A stretch of 37,887 nucleotides of DNA from Gammaproteobacteria bacterium (lineage in GTDB: Bacteria; Pseudomonadota; Gammaproteobacteria; Steroidobacterales; Steroidobacteraceae): assembly GCA_019235245.1 (NCBI GenBank), contig JAFAKO010000240.1, positions 1 through 37,887 of the forward strand, in the 5' to 3' direction. Position 1 is the stretch's first letter; every line of letters starts with the position of its first letter. Positions 1-7,647 of the stretch are shown here, piece after piece. The notes below the pieces were generated by a model. It was given only the letters and a program-made list of their open reading frames with translations. It was not told the DNA's origin and did not search any database. The translations under genes and the position numbers were made by a program.

Positions 1-133
1 AATCATGGCGCTGACGGCGCTCGCCGGTTTCTTCCACTTCGTACGCGTCGGCCGCAACGAGGTCGACGAGCAGGACGAGGAGGCGGCCCACAGGAGCCTC
101 GCAGCAGGCGGTAAGCCGGAGATGCGACCATGA
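1..133 (+). CDS. fdoH: Formate dehydrogenase, iron-sulfur (beta) subunit, C-terminal end only
   Basis: Only the last 43 codons are in the window, read from base 2 and ending at the TGA at 131-133. They encode a hydrophobic stretch (LTALAGFFHFVRVGRNE) followed by a charged tail. This matches the single membrane anchor at the C-terminus of FdnH/FdoH-type beta subunits, which carry electrons from the formate-oxidising alpha subunit through [4Fe-4S] clusters to the cytochrome b subunit. The stop overlaps the next gene's start as ATGA, which is typical of translational coupling in this operon. The identification rests mainly on this short tail and on the two following genes (gamma subunit and fdhE). 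The Fe-S domains lie outside the window. Confidence 0.75.
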   Translation, partial: IMALTALAGFFHFVRVGRNEVDEQDEEAAHRSLAAGGKPEMRP

Positions 134-780
134 GCAACGGTGCACGCCGGGACACTCTGCTGCGCTATGACGCGGACGTGCGCACCAACCACTGGCTGGT
201 CGCGCTCTCTTTCGTGCTCGCGGCGCTCTCGGGGCTGGCCCTGTTCCATCCGGCGCTCTTCTGGCTCAGCAACCTCTTCGGCGGTGGCCCGTGGACGCGC
301 ATCCTGCATCCGTTCATCGGCCTGTTCATGGTGCTGGTGTTCCTCGGCCTTGCCGCGCGCGTGTGGGATGAGAACCGCTTCGCGGCTGCCGACTGGCAGT
401 GGCTGCGGCAGTGGCGCGAGGTCATCAACAATCAGGAGGAGCGCCTGCCGGAAGTCGGCCGCTACAACGGCGGACAGAAGCTGGTGTTTTTCGTGCTGGT
501 GGCATGCCTGCTGGTACTGTTCGCGACCGGCCTCCTCATGTGGCGCGCTTATTTCACCCTGCCGGTGGGCGCCGTGCGGATCGCCGCGCTGCTGCACGCC
601 ATTGCGGCCCTGCTGATAATCTGCACGATCCTGGTGCACATCTACGCCGGCTTCTGGGTGCGCGGCTCGATGCATGCGATGCTCCGCGGCACGGTGACAC
701 CGGGCTGGGCATGGAGGCATCATCGGGCCTGGTTCCGTCAGATCACGCATGCCTCGAATCCTCGAGCCCGGCCAGATTGA
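130..780 (+). CDS. fdoI: Formate dehydrogenase cytochrome b556 (gamma) subunit
   Basis: A 216-residue membrane protein that anchors formate dehydrogenase and passes electrons from formate to quinone through two b hemes. There are four hydrophobic segments (about residues 22-45, 58-78, 116-137, 150-174). Histidines at 21, 60, 156 and 170 sit where the heme ligands of E. coli FdnI lie (His18, 57, 155, 169), and the length is close to FdnI/FdoI (about 211-217). The start overlaps the beta-subunit stop (ATGA), and the 3' end overlaps the start of fdhE by about 30 bases, so the three genes form one coupled operon. The catalytic alpha subunit should lie upstream of the window; the selenocysteine genes that follow suggest it contains Sec. 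Confidence 0.93.
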   Translation: MSNGARRDTLLRYDADVRTNHWLVALSFVLAALSGLALFHPALFWLSNLFGGGPWTRILHPFIGLFMVLVFLGLAARVWDENRFAAADWQWLRQWREVINNQEERLPEVGRYNGGQKLVFFVLVACLLVLFATGLLMWRAYFTLPVGAVRIAALLHAIAALLIICTILVHIYAGFWVRGSMHAMLRGTVTPGWAWRHHRAWFRQITHASNPRARPD

Positions 781-1672
781 GTCCCTCGCCCAGGGGGCGA
801 TACCCCGCGTCCGACTGCCGCAGCACGCCGGTCCGTTCCGGGCGCGCGCGGAGCGGCTGCGGCAGCTCGCTGCGCCCGGCGCGATCGGCCACGCGATCGG
901 CGACTACCTCAAGCTGATGGCCGTGGTCGTCGAAGCGCAGGCGGCAGCCGCGGCCACGGTCGACCCCCGCCTCCCGGACGCAACCGAGCTCGGCCGTGCG
1001 CGCACGCACCGCATGCCGCCCATCGAGGCGCGGGGCTGGGCACGCGAGCCGCTGTGGCGGGTGCTCGGCGCCGAGCTCGCCGAGCGCGTGGCGGGCGCTG
1101 CGGACATCCCGGACCAGGCGCGCCACGAGCTGACGCAGGTCCGGTCACTCCCCCCCGAATGGCTCGAGGGGCAGGCGGATGCGCTGCTGAGCGGCCGCCG
1201 CGAGGACATCGAAATGGCGGTCGCGCCCTTCGTCATGGCCTCGCTCCAGACCTACTGGGTGGCGCTCGCGAGCCGCCTGACCGAGGAGGTCGTGCCGCCG
1301 CTCGAGGTCCCCGGCCTCTGCCCTGCCTGTGGCTCGCTCCCGGTCGCGAGCGTGGTGCGGGTCGACAGACGCTCCCAGGGACACCGTTACCTGCACTGCG
1401 GGCTGTGCGCGACCGAGTGGCACCTGGTACGGGTGACCTGCAGTCACTGCCAGAACACCGAAGGCATTGCCTACCACTCGATCGAGGGCGGCCCGGATGC
1501 CATCCGGGCGGAGTCTTGCGAGCACTGTCACATCTACCGCAAGATTCTGTACCAGGAGCAAGATGCAGGTGTCGAGCCCGTGGCGGACGACCTGGCGAGC
1601 CTGCCGCTCGATCTGCTGATGGGCGAGGCGGGCTACCAGCGCGGCAGCGGCAATCCGCTGCTGTGGCAGTAG
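749..1672 (+). CDS. fdhE: Formate dehydrogenase maturation protein FdhE
   Basis: A 307-residue cytoplasmic accessory protein needed for respiratory formate dehydrogenase activity, acting as a rubredoxin-like iron protein that binds the catalytic subunit. Four CxxC pairs are visible: Cys191/194, Cys217/220, Cys231/234 and Cys257/260, within the family's typical GLCPACGS, LHCGLCATEWH, CSHCQN and CEHC segments. The length matches E. coli FdhE (309). The N-terminal RAERLRQLA motif is also typical. The ATG at 749 lies inside fdoI, so the two genes overlap. The product fits the neighbouring formate dehydrogenase genes. Confidence 0.94.
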   Translation: MPRILEPGQIESLAQGAIPRVRLPQHAGPFRARAERLRQLAAPGAIGHAIGDYLKLMAVVVEAQAAAAATVDPRLPDATELGRARTHRMPPIEARGWAREPLWRVLGAELAERVAGAADIPDQARHELTQVRSLPPEWLEGQADALLSGRREDIEMAVAPFVMASLQTYWVALASRLTEEVVPPLEVPGLCPACGSLPVASVVRVDRRSQGHRYLHCGLCATEWHLVRVTCSHCQNTEGIAYHSIEGGPDAIRAESCEHCHIYRKILYQEQDAGVEPVADDLASLPLDLLMGEAGYQRGSGNPLLWQ

Positions 1673-1762
1673 GTCCTGCCGGACCGCGAGCACCGCCGGC
1701 GCTGCATTTTTCTCCTGAGAAAGACATCGTCACGACGGGTGCCGCGTGCCGGCCGTTAGCTC

Positions 1763-3193
1763 ATGTCCGTAAGCGAGAGATTCGCCGCGCCGCAGGCCGC
1801 GCAGGCCGCCGACATTCCATCGGTCGACCGTCTGCTGCGTGCCCCGGGTCTCGAGGGGCTGCTGCTGCGGCATGGGCGCACCCCGGTGGTGGCGGTAGTC
1901 CGGGCGCAACTCGCGCAGCTGCGCCGCGCAGCCCTCGCGGGCACCCTCGAGCCTGCGCAGCTCACCGACGCAGCTCTCGCGGCAGCGGTCGAGGCACGAC
2001 TCACGCGCGCCGCCCGTCCGAGGCTCACGGCGGTGTTCAATCTCAGCGGCACGGTGCTGCATACCAACCTCGGGCGGGCACTCCTGCCGGATGAAGCCGT
2101 GCACGCGGTCGTGCGGGCGATGAGCTCGCCCGTCAATCTCGAGCTCGATCTCTCCGCCGGCCGCCGCGGCGAGCGCGACTCGCTCATCGAAGGGCTGTTG
2201 TGCGAGCTCACCGGCGCCGAGGCCGCGATGGTGGTGAACAACAATGCCGCCGCCGTGCTGCTGCTCCTGAGCGGGCTCGCGCAGCGTCGCGAGGTCGTGG
2301 TCTCACGCGGGGAGCTCATCGAGATCGGTGGCTCGTTCCGTCTGCCGGACATCATGCGGCGAGCCGGGGCACGGCTCATCGAGGTCGGTACCACCAACCG
2401 CACGCACCTTTGCGACTATGCGCAGGCGCTGGGTGCGCGCACCGCACTGTTGATGAAGGTGCACACCAGCAACTATGCGATCAGCGGGTTCACCGCCAGC
2501 GTGCCGCTCGCCGAGCTGGTGAGGCTCGGACGGGGGCACGACGTCCCGGTCGCCGTGGATCTCGGCAGCGGCTCGCTGGTCGACCTGCGACGCTGGCAGC
2601 TGCCCTCTGAGCCCACCGTGCAGGAGGCCATCGCCGCAGGCGCGGACCTCGTGAGCTTCAGTGGCGACAAGCTCCTCGGCGGCCCGCAGGCGGGCCTGAT
2701 CGCCGGGCGTGCCGAGCTGATCGCGCGGCTGCGCCGTGATCCGCTGCGCCGCGCCCTGCGTGTCGGGAAGCTGACGCTCGCCGCACTGGAGGCGGTGCTC
2801 GCCCTGTACCGTGCGCCGGAGCATCTCGCCGAGCGCCTGACGACGTTGCGCCTGCTCACCCGCCCCCTCGGGGAGCTGCGCCTCCAGGCGCAGCGGCTGA
2901 AAGCGCCGCTGCAGCGTTCCCTGGGCGCCGGCTACGAGGTCACGGACGTCCCGCTGTCCAGTCAGATCGGCAGTGGTGCGCTGCCGGTCGAGCAGCTGCC
3001 GAGCCACGGACTCGCGGTCCGAGCCCTGCGCGGCCGGGGCGGAAGCGTGGTGCGCCTCGAGGCGGCCCTGCGCGAATTGCCGCGGCCGGTCATCGGCCGC
3101 CTCGCCGAGCGTGCGCTCTGGCTCGATGTGCGCTGCCTCGAGAGCGCGGAGGAGCCGGAGCTCCTCGCACAGCTCGCGGCGCTGCGCCCGTGA
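1763..3193 (+). CDS. selA: L-seryl-tRNA(Sec) selenium transferase
   Basis: A 476-residue PLP enzyme that converts Ser-tRNA(Sec) to Sec-tRNA(Sec) using selenophosphate. The PLP lysine is Lys303 in [14 protein letters not shown]. The [18 protein letters not shown] and NNNAAAVLL segments are family signatures, and the N-terminal domain that grips the tRNA ([16 protein letters not shown]) is present. E. coli SelA has 463 residues. The gene follows fdhE after 90 bases and is followed by selB after 16 bases, so selA-selB are surely co-transcribed. The ATG at 1763 was chosen because the protein then begins like other SelA proteins; no strong Shine-Dalgarno site is seen. Confidence 0.97.
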   Translation: MSVSERFAAPQAAQAADIPSVDRLLRAPGLEGLLLRHGRTPVVAVVRAQLAQLRRAALAGTLEPAQLTDAALAAAVEARLTRAARPRLTAVFNLSGTVLHTNLGRALLPDEAVHAVVRAMSSPVNLELDLSAGRRGERDSLIEGLLCELTGAEAAMVVNNNAAAVLLLLSGLAQRREVVVSRGELIEIGGSFRLPDIMRRAGARLIEVGTTNRTHLCDYAQALGARTALLMKVHTSNYAISGFTASVPLAELVRLGRGHDVPVAVDLGSGSLVDLRRWQLPSEPTVQEAIAAGADLVSFSGDKLLGGPQAGLIAGRAELIARLRRDPLRRALRVGKLTLAALEAVLALYRAPEHLAERLTTLRLLTRPLGELRLQAQRLKAPLQRSLGAGYEVTDVPLSSQIGSGALPVEQLPSHGLAVRALRGRGGSVVRLEAALRELPRPVIGRLAERALWLDVRCLESAEEPELLAQLAALRP

Positions 3194-3209
3194 TGCGTCC
3201 TGCCACGCC

Positions 3210-5156
3210 ATGATCATCGGCACGGCCGGCCACATCGATCACGGCAAGACCACCCTGGTCCGCGCGCTGACCGGTGTCGACACCGACCGCCTGGAGGAAG
3301 AGAAGGCGCGGGGAATCTCTATCGAGCTCGGTTATGCCTACGTCCCCCTCGCCAACGGCGAGGTGCTCGGCTTCGTCGACGTACCGGGACACGAGCGCCT
3401 GGTGCACACGATGCTGGCGGGTGCCTGTGGCATCGACTTCGCACTGCTCGTCATCGCGGCCGACGATGGTGTCATGCCGCAGACCCGGGAGCACGTGGCC
3501 ATCCTGGCGCTTCTCGGTATCGCCAAGGGCGCCGTCGCGCTCACCAAGGCGGACAGCGTCGGCGCCGCTCGCGTGCGCGAGGTCGAGCGGCAGGCGCGCA
3601 CGCTCCTTGCCGCGAGCCAGCTGCGCGATGCGCCGGTGTTTGCGGTCGATGCCACCGCCGCGGACGACCCCGGCGTGGACACGTTGCGCGAGTACCTGCA
3701 CGCCAGCGCGCTGCGTACCGCGGCCCGTCCCGCGGAGGGGCTGTTCCGCCTGGCGGTCGACCGGGTGTTCACGCTCCCCGGGCGCGGCACGGTGGCGACC
3801 GGCACGGTGTTCTCCGGGCGGGTCAGCACGGGAGACACGGTGCTCGTCATGCCCGGCGGACACCCGGTGCGCGTGCGCAGCATCCACGCACAACAGCGTG
3901 CCGCGCCGCGCGGCTGCGCGGGCGAGCGCTGCGCGCTCAACATCACCGGAGCGGACCGGCAAACCCTTGCGCGCGGCGACTGGCTGGCTGACCCGCGGGC
4001 GCTCTCGGCCTCACTGCGTCTCGACGCGCGACTCGGCCTGCTCGCCGAGAGCGGCGCAACCTTGCGCGCCTGGTCGCCCGTGCACGTGCACCTGGGAACC
4101 GCGCATCGCCTCGCCCACGCGGTGCCACTCGAGTCGACCGCGCTCGGCCCTACATCCCCGGAGCGGGTGCAACTTGTGTTCGATGTGCCCTTCTGCGCGG
4201 CTGCGGGGGATCGTTTCATCGTGCGGGATGCCCAGGGGCGACGCACCATCGGCGGCGGCCGCGTGCTCGATCCTGCCGGAGCCGAGCGGCGCCGACGCTC
4301 GCCGCAACGGCTCACCTGGCTCGGCGCGATCGAGCACTTGCTGTCGGGTGGCGGGCTCGCACCGCTGCTCGGGTGCGCGCCGTACGGCACCCGGATGTCG
4401 GATCTCGTGCGGCTCTGCGGTTGCGAGCCCGCACGGATCTCCCTGCCGAGCCCCATCCGGGTCGTGGAGGCTGCCGGTGAGCAATTTCTCGTGCTGCCCG
4501 AGCGGTGGCAGACGCTGCGCGCCGGTGTGCTGGATGCGCTGCGCCGGCTGCACGGCGAAGCCCCCGATGAGCCGGGGCTCGACGCAGGGAGACTGCGCCG
4601 CATCAGCTTCCCCGCGATGCCCCCTGCACTGTGGCGTTCACTGCTCGGCGAGCTCATCGCCGACGGCTCGGTATGCGCGAGCGGGCCGTGGCTGCACCTG
4701 CCGGGCCACCGCCCGCGGCTCTCTGCGGAGGACGAGCAGCTCCTCGCCCGCCTGCAGCCGCTCATCGCCGCGGGCGGTTTCGACCCGCCGTGGGTGCGCG
4801 AGCTGGCGGCGGCCGTCGGTGAGCCCGAGGCGCGCGTGCGCACGGTGCTGCGCAAGCAGCTCGCACAGGGAGGCGTTTACCAGGTGGTGCGCGATCTGTT
4901 CTACGATCCCTCGCGCGTGGCCGAGCTCGCGCAGATCGTCGAGAGCTGCGCCTGCGCCGAGGGCGTCAGCACCGCGCATTTTCGGGACGCCGTGGGCCTG
5001 GGTCGTAAGCGTGCCATACAGATCCTGGAGTTCTTCGATCGGGCAGGCTTCACGCGCCGCGTGCGCGATACGCGCGTGTTGCGCCCCGAGAGCGCCTGGC
5101 ATGCCCCGCTTGCCTCCGACGGCCGCAGCGATCCCGCCGCCGGCAGCGCAGCGTGA
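3210..5156 (+). CDS. selB: Selenocysteine-specific translation elongation factor SelB
   Basis: A 648-residue GTPase that brings Sec-tRNA(Sec) to UGA codons marked by a SECIS hairpin. G1 is GHIDHGKTT (residues 7-15), G3 is DVPGHE and G4 is TKAD. These are followed by EF-Tu-like beta-barrel domains and a C-terminal half with winged-helix repeats; the last one (AHFRDAVGLGRKRAIQILEF) is the SECIS-binding type. E. coli SelB has 614 residues. The open frame extends upstream into selA, but the ATG at 3210 gives the standard MIIGTAGHIDHGKTT start, 16 bases after the selA stop. tRNA-Sec follows 12 bases after the stop. Confidence 0.97.
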   Translation: MIIGTAGHIDHGKTTLVRALTGVDTDRLEEEKARGISIELGYAYVPLANGEVLGFVDVPGHERLVHTMLAGACGIDFALLVIAADDGVMPQTREHVAILALLGIAKGAVALTKADSVGAARVREVERQARTLLAASQLRDAPVFAVDATAADDPGVDTLREYLHASALRTAARPAEGLFRLAVDRVFTLPGRGTVATGTVFSGRVSTGDTVLVMPGGHPVRVRSIHAQQRAAPRGCAGERCALNITGADRQTLARGDWLADPRALSASLRLDARLGLLAESGATLRAWSPVHVHLGTAHRLAHAVPLESTALGPTSPERVQLVFDVPFCAAAGDRFIVRDAQGRRTIGGGRVLDPAGAERRRRSPQRLTWLGAIEHLLSGGGLAPLLGCAPYGTRMSDLVRLCGCEPARISLPSPIRVVEAAGEQFLVLPERWQTLRAGVLDALRRLHGEAPDEPGLDAGRLRRISFPAMPPALWRSLLGELIADGSVCASGPWLHLPGHRPRLSAEDEQLLARLQPLIAAGGFDPPWVRELAAAVGEPEARVRTVLRKQLAQGGVYQVVRDLFYDPSRVAELAQIVESCACAEGVSTAHFRDAVGLGRKRAIQILEFFDRAGFTRRVRDTRVLRPESAWHAPLASDGRSDPAAGSAA

Positions 5157-5168
5157 GTGTGGATGAAT

Positions 5169-5264
5169 GGAAGGCACCCGTACCCGGCGGTGCGACTGGG
5201 CTTCAAACCCAGGAGGGAGCGCCAGTCGCTCCCTGGTAGGTTCGACTCCTGCTGCCTTCCGCCA
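5169..5264 (+). tRNA. selC: tRNA-Sec (anticodon TCA)
   Basis: A complete selenocysteine tRNA of 96 bases including the encoded GCCA end. The 8-bp acceptor stem (GGAAGGCA with TGCCTTCC) is longer than the usual 7 bp. The anticodon stem-loop is CTGGG-CTTCAAA-CCCAG with TCA at 5203-5205. A long variable arm has an 8-bp stem (AGGGAGCG with CGCTCCCT). The T arm carries TTCGACT. The sequence lines up closely with E. coli selC. It sits between selB and selD in the same orientation and is probably processed from the operon transcript, since the gap to selB is only 12 bases. Confidence 0.98.
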
Positions 5265-5292
5265 ACTTCGGCGAGCCACGTAGGATGATCTC

Positions 5293-6348
5293 ATGAGCAT
5301 CGCAACGCCGGTTCCGCGGCTCACCTCGCTTTCGCACGGCGGCGGATGCGGCTGCAAGCTGGCCCCGGGTGTGCTGGAGGATCTGCTGCGCGCGAGCCCG
5401 GCTGCCTCACCCTACAGCGCGCTGCTCGTCGGTCGCGAGACCGCCGACGATGCTGCCGTGTGGCAGTTGAATGAGGATCAGGCACTGGTCGCCACGACCG
5501 ACTTCTTCATGCCGATCGTGGACGATCCCTTCGACTTCGGGCGCATCGCGGCAGCCAACGCGCTGTCGGACGTCTACGCCATGGGAGGCCGCCCGATCCT
5601 CGCTCTCGCACTGCTCGCCATGCCGGTGAACGTGCTGCCGGTGACCGTCGTACGGGAGATTCTGCGCGGCGGCGAGCACGTGTGCGAGGAGGCCGGAGTG
5701 CCGATCGCCGGTGGCCACAGCATCGATTCGGTGGAGCCCATCTACGGGCTGGTCGCGCTCGGCCTCGTGCACCCCCGGCATCTGCAGCGCAATTGCGCGG
5801 CACAACCCGGCGATGCACTACTGCTCGGCAAGCCGCTCGGGGTCGGCATTCTCTCTGCCGCTCTCAAGCAGGGATCCCTTGCCGCGGAGGACTACCGGGC
5901 GCTCATCGAAACCACCACTCACCTCAACCGCGCCGGCCCCGAGCTCGCGGAGCTCGACGGCGTGCACGCCATGACGGACGTCACCGGCTTCGGCCTGCTC
6001 GGGCATCTGCTGGAAATGTGCCGCGGCTCCGGCACCCGGGCGCGCCTCAGCATGAGCCGCGTGCCGCTCCTGCCACGTGTGCTCGAAAGAGCCGCCGCGG
6101 GCTGCCGCACGGGTGCGTCCGCCCGCAACTGGAGCTCCTACGGCAATGAGGTGCACATCGATGAGCGGCTCACGGAAGCGCACCGGGACCTGCTCACCGA
6201 TCCGCAGACCTCCGGCGGGTTGCTCATCGCCTGCACGGCGGGGGCAGTTCCCGAGGCACTGCGCATCTTTCAGCGCTACGGTTTTGCGCAGGCGGCCGAG
6301 ATCGGAGCGATGAGCGGCGATGGCCGCCCGGTGCAGGTGGAGCCCTAG
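5293..6348 (+). CDS. selD: Selenide, water dikinase (selenophosphate synthetase)
   Basis: A 351-residue enzyme that makes selenophosphate from selenide and ATP, the selenium donor for SelA. The active-site loop HGGGCGCK has Cys19 and Lys22 in the places of E. coli Cys17 and Lys20, so this is the cysteine form and not the selenocysteine form. The TTDFFMPIVDDPFDFGRI and AANALSDVYAMGG segments, with metal- and ATP-binding aspartates, are intact. E. coli SelD has 347 residues. TAGGAT at 5281-5286 lies 6 bases before the ATG; it could be a -10 element or, through its AGGA, a ribosome binding site. The stop overlaps the convergent channel gene in a shared CTAG. Confidence 0.97.
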   Translation: MSIATPVPRLTSLSHGGGCGCKLAPGVLEDLLRASPAASPYSALLVGRETADDAAVWQLNEDQALVATTDFFMPIVDDPFDFGRIAAANALSDVYAMGGRPILALALLAMPVNVLPVTVVREILRGGEHVCEEAGVPIAGGHSIDSVEPIYGLVALGLVHPRHLQRNCAAQPGDALLLGKPLGVGILSAALKQGSLAAEDYRALIETTTHLNRAGPELAELDGVHAMTDVTGFGLLGHLLEMCRGSGTRARLSMSRVPLLPRVLERAAAGCRTGASARNWSSYGNEVHIDERLTEAHRDLLTDPQTSGGLLIACTAGAVPEALRIFQRYGFAQAAEIGAMSGDGRPVQVEP

Positions 6349-6839
6349 GGCCTCGCCCTGTCCGCCAATGAGGGCGGCTGCGCGACGGCAGTCGGCTGCA
6401 GCTCGGCCGGCCACACCTGCCGGATGTGGCCGTAGAGAAACGCGGTGGTCAGGCCGAAGAGCAGCATGCCATCCAGCGCTTCCAGCGCTCCCATCAGCCG
6501 CCAGTGCGGCGCCAGCAGCAGATCGGTGTGCCCGTAGCTGGTCATGGCGTTCAATGAATAGAGCAGCGCCGAGCGTCCATCGGGCAGGGCACCCAGGCTG
6601 CAGTACGCTGCGGCCCACAGTGACGCCTCCAAGCCGAGTAACAGAATCGCCAGCAGCGCCGTGACACCCATCACCAGCACGAACATCGGAAAGAACTGAC
6701 GACCCGTGCGGACGCCGCCCATCATCCGCACCATGCGCGCATTGATGAGCGCGAGACCGACGACGTGCAGCAGTATCGTGAGCACGATGAGCGGCAGCGC
6801 CCACGCCCAGTTCCCGTCCCAGCTCAGCGCGTCGGACAT
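6345..6839 (-). CDS. Small membrane protein of the ion-channel (2TM potassium channel-like) family
   Basis: A 164-residue membrane protein with hydrophobic segments at about residues 12-34, 48-78 and 115-138. Between the last two lies YSLNAMTSYGHTDL, followed by LMGALEALDGMLLFGLTTAFLYG. This resembles the pore helix, selectivity filter and inner helix of the bacterial ion-channel family (Ion_trans_2). The filter position reads SYGHTD rather than the potassium signature TVGYGD, so potassium selectivity cannot be claimed. There is no regulatory cytoplasmic domain, only a short polar tail. The stop shares the CTAG at 6345-6348 with selD, which converges on it. The tRNA-Gly gene lies upstream. 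The transported ion is unknown. Confidence 0.7.
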   Translation of the reverse strand: MSDALSWDGNWAWALPLIVLTILLHVVGLALINARMVRMMGGVRTGRQFFPMFVLVMGVTALLAILLLGLEASLWAAAYCSLGALPDGRSALLYSLNAMTSYGHTDLLLAPHWRLMGALEALDGMLLFGLTTAFLYGHIRQVWPAELQPTAVAQPPSLADRARP

Positions 6840-6875
6840 GAGAGACCTGTCAGAGGAACGAATGCGGCGGAAGAC

Positions 6876-6951
6876 TGGAGCGGGCTAACGGGTTCGAACC
6901 GTCGACCTGTACCTTGGCAAGGTACCGCTCTACCAACTGAGCTAAGCCCGC
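6876..6951 (-). tRNA. tRNA-Gly (anticodon GCC)
   Basis: A complete 76-base tRNA on the minus strand with an encoded CCA. The acceptor stem is GCGGGCT with AGCCCGC and the discriminator is T. The D arm contains GCTCAGTTGGTAGAGC, the anticodon arm is GTACC-TTGCCAA-GGTAC with GCC at 6916-6918, and the T arm contains TTCGAAC. It closely resembles E. coli glyW. It lies downstream of pgsA as glyW does in E. coli (uvrC-pgsA-glyW), and it has its own promoter-like sequence at 6970-6997. Confidence 0.98.
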
Positions 6952-6969
6952 TTCTTTCGGGAGCGCGAA

Positions 6970-6997
6970 ATTCTATGTACACCCCTTGGGAAGTCAA
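6970..6997 (-). promoter_or_regulatory. Sigma-70-type promoter for tRNA-Gly
   Basis: On the minus strand a -35 element TTGACT (6997-6992) is followed by 16 bases and a -10 element TAGAAT (6975-6970). The expected start of transcription is about 6963, roughly a dozen bases before the mature tRNA 5' end at 6951. This is one of the best promoter matches in the window. Confidence 0.7.
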
Positions 6998-7030
6998 GGC
7001 GAGTGCCCGCCGTCACTTCCTCCAAGTCAC

Positions 7031-7067
7031 AACAGATATTATTCGTAATATCCTGTTATTACAACAG
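7031..7067 (-). terminator. AT-rich hairpin cluster downstream of pgsA (possible terminator)
   Basis: GATATTA (7035-7041), loop TTCG, then TAATATC (7046-7052) form a perfect stem. AACA (7031-7034) with TGTT (7054-7057) extends it across a single bulged base at 7053, giving 11 bp. CTGTT (7053-7057) can pair instead with AACAG (7063-7067), so two hairpins compete. The block is AT-rich in a GC-rich region and lies just after the pgsA stop, before the tRNA-Gly promoter. No run of U follows, so its action as a terminator is inferred. Confidence 0.4.
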
Positions 7068-7079
7068 TTATCTCCTCCA

Positions 7080-7637
7080 TCAATCACGTCTTAGCTCGGG
7101 CCACGCAGCCCGCAGATAAGCGACCATCGAGACGAGGGTCGCCGCGGCGGCGATCACCGTGAGGACGACCCCGATGCGGTAGGTCGCGAGGCCGATGAGC
7201 GGCCAGCGGAAGAGCATCATCGAGAGCCCGGTGATCTGCAGAATCGTCTTGTACTTGCCGAGCTGTGACACCGCCACCTTGCGCCGGGCGCCGATCTCGG
7301 CCATCCATTCGCGCAGCGCGGAGATGGTGATCTCCCGTCCGATGATCACGATCGCCGTGAGCACGATCAGTGCGCGCGGATCCTTGCTGACGAGCAGCAC
7401 CAGCGCCACGGCGACGATGAGCTTGTCGGCCACCGGGTCGAGAAACGCGCCGAGGCGCGAGATCTGCCCGAAGCGCCGCGCGAAGTAACCATCGAGCAGG
7501 TCGGTGATGCCGGCTGCCGCAAACAACAGGCCCGCGGCCGGATCGGCCCACGGATACGGCATGTAGAACAGCAGTATGATCAGCGGGATCGCCGCGATGC
7601 GCGTCCAGGTGAGCGTGTTGGGAAGATTCCACTGCAT
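7080..7637 (-). CDS. pgsA: CDP-diacylglycerol-glycerol-3-phosphate 3-phosphatidyltransferase
   Basis: A 185-residue inner-membrane enzyme that makes phosphatidylglycerol phosphate from CDP-diacylglycerol and glycerol-3-phosphate. The CDP-alcohol phosphotransferase motif is complete: Asp46, Asp49-Gly50, Ala53-Arg54, Gly63, Asp67 and Asp71. Several hydrophobic helices follow. E. coli PgsA has 182 residues. The frame is open 12 codons further upstream into uvrC, but the ATG at 7637 gives the standard MQWNLPNTLTWTRI start and leaves a 10-base gap to the uvrC stop. The order uvrC-pgsA-tRNA-Gly is conserved in Gammaproteobacteria. Confidence 0.95.
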   Translation of the reverse strand: MQWNLPNTLTWTRIAAIPLIILLFYMPYPWADPAAGLLFAAAGITDLLDGYFARRFGQISRLGAFLDPVADKLIVAVALVLLVSKDPRALIVLTAIVIIGREITISALREWMAEIGARRKVAVSQLGKYKTILQITGLSMMLFRWPLIGLATYRIGVVLTVIAAAATLVSMVAYLRAAWPELRRD

Positions 7638-7647
7638 GCGGGTTGCT

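Noticed and set aside
1707-1722. Small TTTCT-AGAAA palindrome between fdhE and selA as a terminator
   Set aside because: The stem is only about 5 bp, all weak pairs apart from one G-C, and the genes on both sides belong to one functional cluster.
3274-5166. Second long frame (630 codons) on the same strand over selB
   Set aside because: It is a +1 frame shadow of SelB, composed mostly of Arg, Ser, Cys and Pro, with no conserved features.
5293-5370. SelD as a selenoprotein
   Set aside because: The active-site codon is TGC (Cys19), not TGA, and no in-frame TGA is present.
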